NCBI RefSeq assembly: GCF_963678635.1
Contig: NC_087071.1
Location: 25,183,821-25,247,820 of the forward strand
Reading direction: 5' to 3'
Source: Symsagittifera roscoffensis
Taxonomy: Eukaryota > Xenacoelomorpha > Acoela > Convolutidae
Length of the DNA: 64,000 nt
Part shown: in pieces, positions 12,935 to 27,066 of the stretch
How the letters are laid out: the number at the start of each line of letters is the position of its first letter
Position numbering within the stretch: position 1 is the stretch's first letter
Notes under the pieces: model-generated
Told to the model about the DNA's origin: nothing
Database searches by the model: none
Seen by the model: only the letters and a program-made list of their open reading frames with translations
Made by a program: the position numbers and the translations under genes

Positions 12935-15900
12935 TCATGAAAGTGTTGAGTTTGTCAAGCAAGCTAGTCAAGCTCTGAATCTTAAATAGTTCAATTTATC
13001 TCATACGCGGAAAGGGTTCGCAAAAAGAATTGAGCATTTAAGAAAGCTATTTGAGCTCTGAAAGTTTGATTTATTTCAGGTTTTTTCAAAGATGAAAACC
13101 GTCTGCGAAAAAGCTGAGATTTTTCGGCAACCATTTTGAGCTTCGAAACTTTGAAACTTTCCAAGTTGTATAAATGACAGAATCGGTTAGCAAAAAAAGG
13201 TAATTTTTAAGCTAGCTATTGGAGCTTTGAAACTTTGAAAAATAACAAGTTATTTCAAAATAAATTTCCGTTCCTGAAACTGTTGAATTTGTCAAGCAAG
13301 CTAGTCAAGCTCTGAATCTTAAATAGTTCAATTCATCTCATACGCGGAACGGGTTCGCAAAAAGAATTGAGCATTTAAGAAAGCTATTCGAGCTCTGAAA
13401 GTTTGATTTCTTTCAAGTTTCTCCAAAGATGAATACGGTTTGCGAAAAAGTTGAGATTTTTCGGCAATCAATTCGAGCCTCGAAAATTTGAAAAATTCCA
13501 CATTATATAAATGACAGAATCGGTTATCAAAAAAGTGTAATTTTTTAAGCTAGCTATTGGAGCTTTGAAACTTTGAAAAATAACAAGTTATTTCAAAATA
13601 AATTTCCGTTCCTGAAACTGTTGAATTTGTCAAGCAAGCTAGTCAAGCTCTGAATCTTAAATAGTTCAATTTATCTCATATGCGGAATGGGTTCGCAAAA
13701 AGAATTGACCATTTAAGAAAGCTATTTGAGCACTAAAAGTTTGATTTTATTTCAGGTTTCTTCAAAGATGAAAACCGTCTGCGAAAAAGCTGAAATTTTT
13801 CAGCAACCAATTCGAACTTCGAAAATTTGAAAAATTCCACATTATATAAATGACAGAATCGGTTATCAAAAAAGTGTAATTTTTTAAGCTAGCTATTGGA
13901 GCTTTGAAACTTTGAAATATAAAAAGTTATTTCATAGAAAACTTCCGTTCATGAAAATGTTGAAATTGTCAAGCAAGCTAGTTAAGCTCTGAATCTTAAA
14001 TAGTTCAATTTATCTCATATGCGGAATGGGTTCGCAAAAAGAATTGAGCATTTAAGAAAGCTATTTGAGCACTAAAAGTTTGATTTATTTCAGGTTTCTT
14101 CAAAGATGAAAACCGTCTGCGAAAAAGCTGAAATTTTTCAGCAACCAATTCGAGCTTCGAAAATTTGAAAAATTCCACATTATATAAATGACAGAATCGG
14201 TTATCAAAAAAGTGTAATTTTTTAAGCTAGCTATTGGAGCTTTGAAACTTTGAAAAATAACAAGTTATTTCAAAATAAATTTCCGTTCCTGAAACTGTTG
14301 AATTTGTCAAGCAAGCTAGTCAAGCTCTGAATCTTAAATAGTTCAATTTATCTCATACGCGGAATGGGTTCGCAAAAAGAATTGAGCATTTAAGAAAGCT
14401 ATTCGAGCTCTGAAAGTTTGATTATATTCCGGTTTCTCCAAAGATGAATACGGTTTGCGAAAAAGTTGAGGTTTTTCGGCAATCAATTCGAGCCTCGAAA
14501 ATTTGAAAAATTCCACATCATACAAATGACAGAATCGGTTATCAAAAAAGTGTAATTTTTTAAGCTAGCTATTGGAGCTTTATAACTTTGAAATATAACA
14601 AGTTATTTAAAAGAAAATTTCCGTTCATGAAAGTGTTGAATTTGTCAAGCAAGCTAGTCAAGCACTGAATCTTAAATAGTTCAATTTATCTCATACGCGG
14701 AAAGGGATCGCAAAAAGAATTGAGCATTTAAGAAAGCTATTCGAGCTCTGCAAGTTTGATTTATTTCAGGTTTCTTCAAAGATGAAAACCGTCTGCGAAA
14801 AAGCTGAAATTTTTCAGCAACCAATTCTAGCTTCGAAACTTTGAAATTTTCCAAGTTGTATAAATGAAAGAATCGGTTAGCAAAAAAAGGTAATTTTTAA
14901 GCTAGCTATTAGAGCTTTGAAACTTTGAAAAATAACAAGTTATTTCAAAGAAAATTTCCGTTCCTGAAACTGTTGAATTTGTCAAGCAAGCTAGTCAAGC
15001 TCTGAATCTTAAATAGTTCAATTTATCTCATACGCGGAAAGGGTTCGCAAACAGAATTGAGCATTTAAGAAAGCTATTTGAGCTCTGAAAGTTTGATTTA
15101 TTTCAAGTTTCTCCAAAGATGAAAACCGTCTGCGAAAAAGCTGAAATTTTTCGGCAACCAATTCGAGCTTCGAAACTTTGAAACTTTGCAAGTTGTATAA
15201 ATGACAGAATCGGTTAGCAAAAAAAGGTAATTTTTAAGCTAGCTATTGGAGCTTTGAAACTTTGAAAAATAACAAGTTATTTCAAAGAAAACTTCTGTTC
15301 CTGAAACTGTTGAGTTTGTCAAGCAAGCTAGTCAAGCTCTGAATCTTAAAAGTTCAATTTATCTCATACGCGGAATGGGTTCGCAAAAAGAATTGAGCAT
15401 TTAAGAAAGCTATTCGAGCTCTGAAAAATTGATTTCTTTCAAGTTTCTCCAAAGATGAATACGGTTTGCGAAAAAGTTGAGGTTTTTCGGCAATCAATTC
15501 GAGCCTCGAAAATTTGAAAAATTCCACATTATATAAATGACAGAATTGGTTATCAAAAAAATGTAATTTTTTAAGCTAGCCATTGGAGCTTTGAAACTTT
15601 GAATTATAGCAAGTTGTTTCATAGAAAATTTCCGTTCATGAAAGTGTTGAATTTGTCAAGCAAGCTAGTCAAGCTCTGAATCTTAAATAGTTCAATTTAT
15701 CTCATACGCGGAATGGGTTTGCAAAAAGAATTGAGCGTTTAAGAAAGCTATTCGAGCTCTGAAATTTTGATTTATTTCAGGTTTCTTCAAAGATGAAAAC
15801 GGTCTGCGAAAAAGCTGAGATTTTTCAGCAGTCAGTTCGAGCTACGAAACTTTGAAATATTCCAAGTTATATAAATGACAGAATCGGTTAGCAAAAAAAA

Positions 15901-18900
15901 GGTAATTTTTTAAGCTAGCTATTGGAGCTTTGAAACTTTGAATTATAACAAGTTGTTTCATAGAATAATTCCGATCATGTAAGTGTGAATTTGTCAAGCA
16001 AGCTAGTCAAGCTCTGAATCTTAAATAGTTCAATTTATCTCATACGCGGAATGGGTTCGCAAAAAGGATTGAGCATTTAAGAAAGCTATTCGAGCTCTGA
16101 AAAATTGATTTCTTTCAAGTTTCTCCAAAGATGAATACGGTTTGCGAAAAAGTTGAGGTTTTTCGGCAATCAATTCGAGCCTCGAAAGTTAGAAAAATTC
16201 CACATTCTATAAATGACAGAATCGGTTATCAAAAAAGTGTAATTTTTTAAGCTAGCCATTGGAGCTTTGAAACTTTGAAATATAACAAGTTATTTCATAG
16301 AATAATTCGGATCATGTAAGTGTGGAATTTGTCAAACAAGCTAGTCAAGTTATATAAATGACAGAATCGCTAGCAACAAAGGGTATTTTTTAAGCTAGCA
16401 ATTGGAGCTTTGAAACTTTGAAATATAACGAGTTATTTCTTAGAATAATTCTGTTCATGAAAATGTTGAATTTGTCAAGCAAGCTAGTCAAGCTCTGAAT
16501 CTTAAATAGTTCAATTTATCTCATACGCGGAATGGGTTCACAAAAAGAATTGAGCATTTAAGAAAGCTATTCGAGCTCTGAAAGTTTGATTTCTTTCAAG
16601 TTTCTCCAAAGATGAATACGGTTCGCGAAAAAGTTGAGATTTTTCCGGCAATCAATTCGAGCCTCGAAAATTTGAAAATTTCCGCATTATATAAATGACC
16701 GAATCGGTTATCAAAAAAGTGTAATTTTTTAAGCTAGCTATTGGAGCTTTGAAACTTTGAAAAATAACAAGTTATTTCAAAAAAAATTTCCGTTCCTGAA
16801 ACTGTTGAATTTGTCAAGCAAGCTAGTCAAGCTCTGAATCTTAAAAGTTCAATTTATCTCATACGCGGAATGGGTTCGCAAAAAGAATTGAGCATTAAGA
16901 AAGCTATTCGAGCTCTGAAAGTTTGATTTCTTTCAAGTTTCTCCAAAGATGAATACGGTTTGCGAAAAAGTTGAGGTTTTTCGGCAATCAATTCGAGCCT
17001 CAAAAATTTGAAAAATTCCATATTATATAAATGACAGAATCGGTTATCAAAAAAGTGTAATTTTTTAAGCTAGCTATTAGAGCTTTGAAACTTTGAAATA
17101 TAACAAGTTATTTCATAGAAAATTTCCGTTCATGAAAGTGTTGAATTTGTCAAGCAAGCTAGTCAAGCTGTGAATCTTAAATAGTTCAATTTATCTCATA
17201 CGCGGAATGGGTTTGCAAGAAGAATTGAGCATTTAAGAAAGCTATTCGAGCTCTGAAATTTTAATTTCTTTCAAATTTCTTCGAAGATAAAAACGGTCAG
17301 CGAAAAAGTTGAGATTTTTCGGCAATCAATTCGAGCCTCGAAAATTTGAAAATTTCACGTTATAGAAATGACAGAATCAGTTATCAAAAAAGTGTAATTT
17401 TTTAAGCTAGCTATTGGAGCTTTGAAACTTTGAAAAATAACAAGTTATTTCAAAAAAAATTTCCGTTCCTGAAACTGTTGAATTTGTCAAGCAAGCTAGT
17501 CAAGCTCTGAATCTTAAATAGTTCAATTTTTCTCATACGCGGAATGGGTTCGCAAAAAGAATTGAGCATTAAGAAAGCTATTCGAGCTCTGAAAGTTTGA
17601 TTTCTTTCAAGTTTCTCCAAAGATGAATACGGTTTGCGAAAAAGTTGAGGTTTTTCGGCAATCAATTCGAGCCTCAAAAATTTGAAAAATTCCATATTAT
17701 ATAAATGACAGAATCGGTTATCAAAAAAGTGTAATTTTTTAAGCTAGCTATTGGAGCTTTGAAACTTTGAAAAATAACAAGTTATTTCATAGAAAATTTC
17801 CGTTCATGAAAGTGTTGAATTTGTCAAGCAAGCTAGTCAAGCTGTGAATCTTAAATAGTTCAATTTATCTCATACGCGGAATGGGTTTGCAAGAAGAATT
17901 GAGCATTTAAGAAAGCTATTCGAGCTCTGAAATTTTAATTTCTTTCAAATTTCTTCGAAGATAAAAACGGTCAGCGAAAAAGTTGAGATTTTTCGGCAAT
18001 CAATTCGAGCCTCGAAAATTTGAAAATTTCACGTTATAGAAATGACAGAATCAGTTAGCAAAAAAGTGTAATTTTTTAAGCTAGCTATTAGAGCTTTGAA
18101 ACTTTGAAATATAACAAGTTATTTCATAGAATAATTCCGATCATGTAAGTGTGGAATTTGTCAAACAAGCTAGTCAAGTTAATTAAATGACAGAATCGCT
18201 AGCAAAAAAGGGTATTTTTTAAGCTAGCAATTGGAGCTTTGAAACTTTGAAATATAACAAGTTGTTTCATAGAATAATTCTGTTCATGAAAATTTTGAAT
18301 TTGTCAAGCAAGCTAGTTAAGATCTGAATCTTAAATAATTCAATTTATCTCATGAGCAGAATGGGTTCGCAAAAAGAATTGAGCATTTAAGAAAGCTATT
18401 CGAGCTCTGAAAGTTTGATTTCTTCCAAGTTTCTCCAAAGATGAATACGGTTCGCGAAAAAGTTGAGGTTTTTCGGCAATCAATTCGAGCCTCGAAAATT
18501 TGAAAAATTCCACATTATATAAATGACAGAATTGGTTAACAAAAAAGTGTAATTTTTTAAGCTAGCTATTGGAGCTTTGAAACTTTGAAAAAATAACAAG
18601 TTATTTCAAAAAAAATTTCCGTTCCTGAAACTGTTGAATTTGTCAAGCAAGCTAGTCAAGCTCTGAATCTTAAACAGTTCATTTTTTCTCATTCGCGGAA
18701 TGGGTTCGCAAAAAGAATTGAGCATTTAAGAAAGCTATTGGAGCTCTGAAAGTTTGATTTCTTTCAAGTTTCTCCAAAGATGAAAACGGTCAGAGAAAAA
18801 GTTGAGATTTTTCGAAAATCAATTCGAGCCTCGAAAATTTGAAAAATTTCACGTTATAGAAATGAGAGAATCAGTTAGCAAAAAAGTGTAATTTTTTAAG

Positions 18901-21603
18901 CTAGCTATTGGAGCTTTGAAACTTTGAAATATAACAAGTTATTTCATAGAATAATTCCGATCATGTAAGTGTGGAATTTGTCAAACAAGCTAGTCAAGTT
19001 ATATAAATGACAGAATCGCTAGCAAAAAAGGGTATTTTTTAAGCTAGCAATTGGAGCTTTGAGACTTTGAAATATAACAAGTTATTTCATAGAAAAATTC
19101 TGTTCATGAAAATGTTGAATTTGTCAAGCAAGCTAGTCAAGCTCTGAATCTTAAATAGTTCAATTTATCTCATACGCGGAATGGGTTTGCAAGAAGAATT
19201 GAGCACTTAAGAAAGCTTTTCAAGCTCTGAAAGTTTGATTTCTTTCAAGTTTCTTCAAAGATGAAAACGGTCAGCGAAAAAAGTGAGGTTTTCGGCAATC
19301 AATTCGAGCCTCGAAAATTTGAAAAATTCAACGTTATATAAATGACAGGATCGGTTAGCAAAAAAGTGTAATTTTTTAAGCTAGCTATTGGAGCTTTGAA
19401 AATTTGAAAAATAACAAATTATTTCAAAGAATAATTACATTCATGAAAGTGATGAATTTGTCAAGCAACCTAGTCAAGCTCTGAATCGTAAATAATACAA
19501 GTTATCTAACTCAAACGCGGAATCAGTTCGCAAAAACTGGAGTTTTCAGGCAAATTATTCGAGCTTTGAAAGTTTGAATTCTTTCAATTTTCTTCAAAGA
19601 CGATAACGATTTGCAAAAAAGCTGAGTTTTTTCAACAATCAGTTCGAATCTGGAAACTTTGAAAACATCCAAGTTATATAAATGACAGAATCGGTTGGCA
19701 AAAAGTGTATTTTTTTAAGCTAGCTATTGGAGCTTTGAAATTTTGAAAAATAACAAATTATTTCAAAGAATAATTACATTCATGAAAGTGATGAATTTGT
19801 CAAGCAAGCTAGTCAAGCTCTGAATCTTAAATACTTCAAGTTATCTATCTCAAACGCGGAATCAGTTCGCAAAATATTCGAGCTTTGAAAGTTTGAACTC
19901 TTTCAATTTTCTTCAAAGACGATTACGATTTGCGAAAAAGCTGAATTTTTCAACAATCAGTTCGAACCTGGAAACTTTGAAAAGATCCAAGTTATATAAA
20001 TGACAGAATCGGTTAGCAAAAAGTATATTTTTTTAAGCTAGCTATTAGAGTTTTGAAATTTTGAAATATAACAAGTTATTTCATCGAATAATTCCGTTCA
20101 TGTAAGTGTGGAATTTGTCGAACAAGCTGTATATAAATGACAGAATCGCTAGCAAAAAAATGTACTTTTTAAGCTAGCAATTGGAGCTTTGAAAATTTGA
20201 AATATAACAACTTATTTCATAGAACAATTCTGTTCATGAAATTGTTGAATTTGTCAAGCAAGCTAGTCAAATTCTGAATCTTAAATAGATCAAGTTATCT
20301 CATAAGCGGAATGGGTTCGCAAAAAGAATTGAGCATTTAAGAAAGCTATTCCAGCTCTGAAAGTTTGATTTCTTTCAAGTTTCTTCAAAAATGAGAACGG
20401 TCAACGAGAAAGTTGAGGTTTTTCGGCAATCAATTCGAGCCTCGAAAATTTGAAAAATTCAACGTTATATAAATGGCAGAATCGGTTAGCAAAAAAGTGT
20501 AATTTTTTAAGCTAGCTATTGGAGCTTTGAAACTTTGAAAAATAACAAATAATTTCAAAGAATAATTACATTCACGAAAGTGATGAATTTGTCAAGCAAG
20601 CTAGTCAAGCTCTGAATCGTGAATACTACAAATTATCTATCTCAAACGCGGAATCAGTTCGCAAAAAATGGAGTTTTTAGGCAAGTTATTAGAGCTTTGA
20701 AAGTTTGAACTCTTTCAATTTTCTTCAAAGACGATTACGATTTGCGAAAAAGCTGAATTTTTGAACAATCAGTTCGAACCTCGAATTTTTGAAAATATCC
20801 AAGTTATACAAATGACAGAATCGGTTAGCAAAAAAGGTAATTTCTTAAGCTAGCTATTGAAGCTTTGAAACTTTGAAAAATAACAAGTTATTTCATTGAA
20901 AATTTCCGTTCATGAAAGTGTTGAATATGTCAAGCAAGCTAGTCAAGTTTTGAATCTTAAATAGTTCAATTTATCTCATACGCGGAATGTGTTCGCAAAA
21001 AAAAATTAGTATTTAAGAAAACTATTCGAGCTCTGAAAATTTGATTTCTTTCAAGTTTCTTCAAAGATGAAAACGGTTTGCGAAAAAGTTGAGGTTTTTC
21101 GGCAATCCTTTCGAACCTCGAAAAATTGAAATATTCCACGTTATATAAATGACAGAATCGGTTAGCAAAAAAGTGTAGTTTTTTAAGCTAGCTATTGGAG
21201 CTTTGAAGCTTTGAAATATAACAAGTTGTTTCATAGAATAATTCCGTTCATGTAAGTGTGGAATTTGTAAAACAAGCTAGTCAAGTTATATAAATGGCAG
21301 AATCGCTAGCAAAAAAGGGTGTTTTTTAAGCTAGCCATTGGAGCTTTGAAACTTTGAAATATAACAAATTATTTCATAGAATAATTCTGTTCATGAAAAT
21401 GTTGAATTTGTCAAGCAAGCTAGTCAAACTCTGAATCTTAAATAGTTCAAATTATCTCTTTCATACGCGGAATCCGTTCGGAAAAAAAATTGAGTTTTAG
21501 ACAAGCTATTCGAGCTTTGAAAATTTGAATTCTTTCAATTTTCTTCAAAGACGAATACGGTTTGCGAAAAAGCTGAGGTTTTTCGGCAATCAATTCGAGC
21601 CTC

Positions 21604-21613
21604 GAAATATTTC
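21604..21613. other. Strand-switch point of the satellite at a GAAATATTTC dyad
   Basis: Left of this point the sub-monomers read in the forward sense (ending TTCGAGCCTCGAAAT). Right of it they read as the reverse complement (TTTCAAAGTTCCAAAGCTCC). The switch falls exactly on the self-complementary decamer GAAATATTTC, a variant of the TTTGAAATATTTCAA dyad present in many sub-monomers. The palindrome makes the exact base of the junction ambiguous. Confidence 0.85.
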
Positions 21614-24600
21614 AAAGTTCCAAAGCTCCAATAGCTTGTGCAATTGTGCAACCGATTCAATTTTTGTGCCACCGATTCTTTCTATGAAACAGTTTGAAAT
21701 ATTTTTGTGCAACCGATTCTTTCTATGAAACAGTTTGAAACAATTCAAAGGTTTGCAGCTCAATTTTATAGCTGAAAAATCTCAGCAGTTATGCGAACCG
21801 TATTCGTCTTTGAAAAAATTGAAAGAATTGAAACAATTAAAGTTCGAATAGCTTGCTTAAAAATTCATTCTTTTCGCGAACTTATTCTGATTATGAGATA
21901 ACTTGAATCATTTCAGATTTGAAGCTTAATTAGTTTGCTGTAAAAAGTTGAAAAGTTCGCAATCCTTTCCATATATGAAGTTTTATTATATACTTCAAAG
22001 ATTCATAATTCGAAAAGCATGCCCAAAAATCTCAACCCTTTCACAAACCGAATTCTTCTATGAAACGATTTGAAGTGTTTCAAAGTTCCACGCTTCCATA
22101 GCTTGCTTGAAAATTCAAAATTGCTAAACGATACTCTTTTTGAGATAACTTGAAATAATTCAATAGTTCAAGGCTCGAAAACAGCGTGGTTAGAAAATTT
22201 ACTTTTTTGCGAACTGATTCCTTCTATGAAATGACTCAAACACTTCAAACTTTCAAAGCTCAAATAACTTGCTTTAAATTTTTTGCTAACCGCTGGCTGA
22301 AAAAATTAGATTTTTTTGCTAAGCGATTCTGTCTGTGAAATAACTTGAAATAATGCAATATTTCAAAACTCAAACAGCGTGCTTAAAAAATCAACTTTTT
22401 GCAAACCGATTTCATGAATCAGACAAGTTGAAGTCAACTTTTCTGCAAAGCTTCCATAGCTTTTTAAAAAATCAAATTTGCTAACCGATACTCTTTTTGA
22501 GATAACTTGAATTAATTCAAAAGTTCAAAGGTCGAAAAAAAGCGTGGTTAGAAAATTTACTTTTTGCAAACCAATTCTGCTTCTTGAAATCAATCAAAGT
22601 TTCAAAACTCAAACAGCGTGCTTTAAAAATTCAATTTTTGTGCCAACCGATTCTTTCTATGAAACAATTTGAAATATTTCAAAGGTTTGCAGCTCAATTT
22701 TATAGCTGAAAAATCTCAGCATTTTTGCGAACCGTATTCGTCTTTGAAGAAAATTGAAAGAATTCAAACATTTAAAGTTCGAATAGCTTGCTTAAAAATT
22801 CATTCTTTTTGCGAACTATTCCGATTATGAGATAACTTGAACCATTTCAGATTTGAAGCTTGATTAGCTTGCTGTAAAAAGTTGAAAAATTCGGAATCCT
22901 TTCCGTATATGAAGTTATATTATATATTTCAAAGTTTCATAATTCGAAAAGCATGCCCAAAAATCTCAACCCTTTCACAAACCGAAATCTTCTATGAAAC
23001 AATTTGAACCGTTTCAAAGTTCCAAGCTTCCATAGCTTGCTTAAGAATTCAAATTTGCTAACCGATACTCTTTTTGAGATAACTTGAAATAATTCAATAG
23101 TTCAAGGCTCGAAAACATCGTGGTTAGAAAATTTACTTTTTTTCGAACCGATTCCGTCTTTGAAATAACTTCAAATAATTCAAAGTTTCAAAACTCAAAC
23201 AGCTTGCTTAAAAATTAACTTTTTCAAACCGATTTCATGAATGCGACAAGTTGAAGTCAGTTTTTTTGCGAACTGATTCCTTCTAGGAAATGACTCAAAT
23301 ACTTCAAACTTTCAAAGCTCAAATAGCTTGCTTCAAACTTTTTGCTAACCGCTAGCTGAAACAATTAGATTTTTTTGCTAAGCGATTCTGATTGTGAAAT
23401 TACTTGAAATAATGCAATGTTTCAAAACTCAAACAGCGTGCTTAAAAAATCCACTTTTTGCAAACCGATTTCATGAATCAGACAAGTTGAAGTCAACCTT
23501 TTTGCAAAGCTTCCATAGCTTGCTTAAAAATTCAAATTTCCTAACCGATACTCTTTTTGAGATAACTTGAATTATTTCAAAAGTTCAAAGGTCGAAAAAA
23601 AGCGTGGTTAGAAAGTTTACTTTTTTGCAAACCGATTCTGGTTCTTAAAATAATTCAAAGTTTCAAAACTCAAACAGCGTGCTTTAAAAATTCAACTTTT
23701 GTGCAAATCGACTCTTTCTATGAAATAATTTGAAATATTTCAAAGGTTCGTAGCTCAAATTTATAGCTGAAAAATTTCGTTTTTTTCGCAAACCGTATTC
23801 GCCTTTGAAGGAAATTGAAAAAGTTCAAACATTCAAAGTTCGAATAGCTTGCTTTAAATTTCATTCTTTTCGCGAACTCATTCCGCATATGACATAATTG
23901 AACTTTTTCAGACTCAAAGCTTAATTAGCTTGCTTAAATTTTTCAACATTTTTGCAAACCGATTTCGTCTATGAAATAAATTTAAAAATATGTATAATTT
24001 TCAAAACTGGAATAGTGAAGTGTTTCAAAGTTCTAAAACTTCCATAGCTTGCCTAAAATTTCAATTTTGCTAACCAATAGTCTTTTTGAGATAACTTGAA
24101 ATAATTCAAAGGTTCCAAGCTCGAAAAACAGCGTGGTTAAAAAAATTACTTTTTTGCGATCCGATTCCGGCTTTGAAATAACTTGAAATAATTCAAAGTT
24201 TCAAAACTCAAAAAACGGGCTTAAAAAATTCAACTTTTGTGCAAACCGATTCTTTCTATGAAAGAACTTGAAATAGTTCAAATTTCCAAAGCTCCAATAG
24301 CTTGTTTCAAAATTCAACTTTTGTGCGAACTGATTCTTTCTATGAAACAAACAGAAATATTTCAAAGTTCCAAAGCTCCAATAGCTTGTGCAATTGTGCA
24401 ACCGATTCAATTTTTGTGCCACCGATTCTTTCTATGAAACAGTTTGAAATATTTTTGTGCAACCGATTCTTTCTATGAAACAGTTTGAAACAATTCAAAG
24501 GTTTGCAGCTCAATTTTATAGCTGAAAAATCTCAGCAGTTATGCGAACCGTATTCGTCTTTGAAAAAATTGAAAGAATTGAAACAATTAAAGTTCAAATA

Positions 24601-27066
24601 GCTTGCTTAAAAATTCATTCTTTTCGCGAACTTATTCTGATTATGTGATAACTTGAACCATTTCAGATTTGCAGCTTGATTAGCTTGCTGTAAAAAGTTG
24701 AAAAGTTCGCAATCCTTTCCATATATGAAGTTTTATTATATACTTCAAAGATTCATAATTCGAAAAGCATGCCCAAAAATCTCAACCCTTTCACAAACCG
24801 AATTCTTCTATGAAACGATTTGAAGTGTTTCAAAGTTCCACGCTTCCATAGCTTGCTTGAAAACTCAAAATTGCTAAACGATACTCTTTTTGAGATAACT
24901 TGAAATAATTCAATAGTTCAAGGCTCGAAAACAGCGTGGTTAGAAAATTTACTTTTTTGCGAACTGATTCCTTCTATGAAATGACTCAAATACTTCAAAC
25001 TTTCAAAGCTCAAATAACTTGCTTTAAATTTTTTGCTAACCGCTGGCTGAAAAAATTAGATTTTTTTGCTAAGCGATTCTGTCTGTGAAATAACTTGAAA
25101 TAATGCAATATTTCAAAACTCAAACAGCGTGCTTAAAAAATCAACTTTTTGCAAACCGATTTCATGAATCAGACAAGTTGAAGTCAACCTTTCTGCAAAG
25201 CTTCCATAGCTTTTTAAAAAATCAAATTTGCTAACCGATACTCTTTTTGAGATAACTTGAATTAATTCAAAAGTTCAAAGGTCGAAAAAAAGCGTGGTTA
25301 GAAAATTTACTTTTTGCAAACCGATTCTGCTTCTTGAAATAAATCAAAGTTTCAAAACTCAAACAGCGTGCTTTAAAAATTCAACTTTTGTGCAAACCGA
25401 TTCTTTCTATGAAACAATTTGAAATATTTCAAAGGTTTGCAGCTCAATTTTATAGCTGAAAAATCTCAGCATTTTTGCGAACCGTATTTGTCTTTGAAGA
25501 AAATTGAAAGAATTCAAACATTTAAAGTTCAAATGGCTTGCTTAAAAATTCATTCTTTTTGCAAACTATTCCGATTATGAGATAACTTGAACCATTTCAG
25601 ATTTGAAGCTTGATTAGCTTGCTGTAAAAAGTTGAAAAATTCGCAATCCTTTCCGTATATGAAGTTATATTATATATTTCAAAGTTTCATAATTCGAAAA
25701 GCATGCCCAAAAATCTCAACCCTTTCACAAACCGAAATCTTCTATGAAACAATTTGAAGTGTTTCAAAGTTCCAAGCTTCCATAGCTTGCTTAAGAATTC
25801 AAATTTGCTAACCGATACTCTTTTTGAGATAACTTGAAATAATTCAATAGTTCAAGGCTCGAAAACATCGTGGTTAGAAAAATTACTTTTTTGCGAACCG
25901 ATTCCGTCTTTGAAATAACTTCAAATAATTCAAAGTTTCAAAACTCAAACAGCTTGCTTAAAAATTAACTTTTTCAAACCGATTTCATGAATGCGACAAG
26001 TTGAAGTCAGTTTTTTTGCGAACTGATTCCTTCTAGGAAATGACTCAAATACTTCAAACTTTCAAAGCTCAAATAGCTTGCTTCAAACTTTTTGCTAACG
26101 GCTAGCTGAAACAATTAGATTTTTTTGCTAAGCGATTCTGATTGTGAAATTACTTGAAATAATGCAATGTTTCAAAACTCAAACAGCGTGCTTAAAAAAT
26201 CCACTTTTTGCAAACCGATTTCATGAATCAGACAAGTTGAAGTCAACCTTTCTGCAAAGCTTCCATAGCTTGTTTAAAAATTCAAATTTGCTAACCGATA
26301 CTCTTTTTGAGATAACTTGAATTATTTCAAAAGTTCAAAGGTCGAAAAAAAGCGTGGTTAGAAAATTTACTTTTTTGCAAACCGATTCTGGTTCTTAAAA
26401 TAATTCAAAGTTTCAAAACTCAAACAGCGTGCTTTAAAAATTCAACTTTTGTGCAAACCGACTCTTTCTATGAAATAATTTGAAATATTTCAAAGGTTCG
26501 TAGCTCAAATTTATAGCTGAAAAATTTCGTTTTTTTCGCAAACCGTATTCGCCTTTGAAGGAAATTGAAAAAGTTCAAACATTCAAAGTTCGAATAGCTT
26601 GCTTTAAATTTCATTCTTTTCGCGAACTCATTCCGCATATGACATAATTGAACTTTTTCAGACTCGAAGCTTAATTAGCTTGCTTAAATTTTTCAACATT
26701 TTTGCAAACCGATTTCGTCTATGAAATAAATTTAAAAATATGTATAATTTTCAAAACTGGAATAGTGAAGTGTTTCAAAGTTCTAAAACTTCCATAGCTT
26801 GCCTAAAATTTCAATTTTGCTAACCAATAGTCTTTTTGAGATAACTTGAAATAATTCAAAGGTTCCAAGCTCGAAAAACAGCGTGGTTAAAAAAATTACT
26901 TTTTTGCGATCCGATTCCGGCTTTGAAATAACTTGAAATAATTCAAAGTTTCAAAACTCAAAAAACGTGCTTAAAAAATTCAACTTTTGTGCAAACCGAT
27001 TCTTTCTATGAAAGAACTTGAAATAGTTCAAATTTCCAAAGCTCCAATAGCTTGTTTCAAAATTCA
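21611..27066 (-). repeat. Two copies of a 2,750-bp higher-order unit
   Basis: The distinctive string CAATTGTGCAACCGATTC occurs at 21641 and 24391, offset 2,750. Sequence 21611-24360 is repeated at 24361-27066 with scattered substitutions, and the copies diverge near 27060. This is the longest higher-order unit seen in the array (about 32 sub-monomers). Its first copy abuts the strand-switch dyad, and a GAAATATTTC also precedes the second copy. Confidence 0.88.

Larger units (their letters stand above)
1..21613 (+). repeat. Giant satellite array, forward half (84-bp sub-monomers)
   Basis: The whole stretch is one tandem repeat family. The basic block is about 84 bp and has a recurring skeleton: GAATCGGTTnGCAAAAA, then a T-rich run, AAGCnAGCTATT, nGAGCTTTGAAACTTTGAAA, and TTTCAAGTTATnTCATA. 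Four diverged versions usually alternate, giving a ~338-bp unit: for example 13854, 14191 and 14530 start the same block. One sub-monomer type carries AAGCTAGCT; another carries TCGAGCCTCGAAA. About 250 sub-monomers lie in this half. Short open frames inside it are non-conserved by-products of the repeat, so I annotate no genes. Whether the array is centromeric, subtelomeric or interstitial cannot be told from sequence alone. Confidence 0.95.

Noticed and set aside
24201-24437. Overlapping short frames on both strands in the satellite
   Set aside because: AT-rich repeat by-products without a start context, domain or conservation between units.
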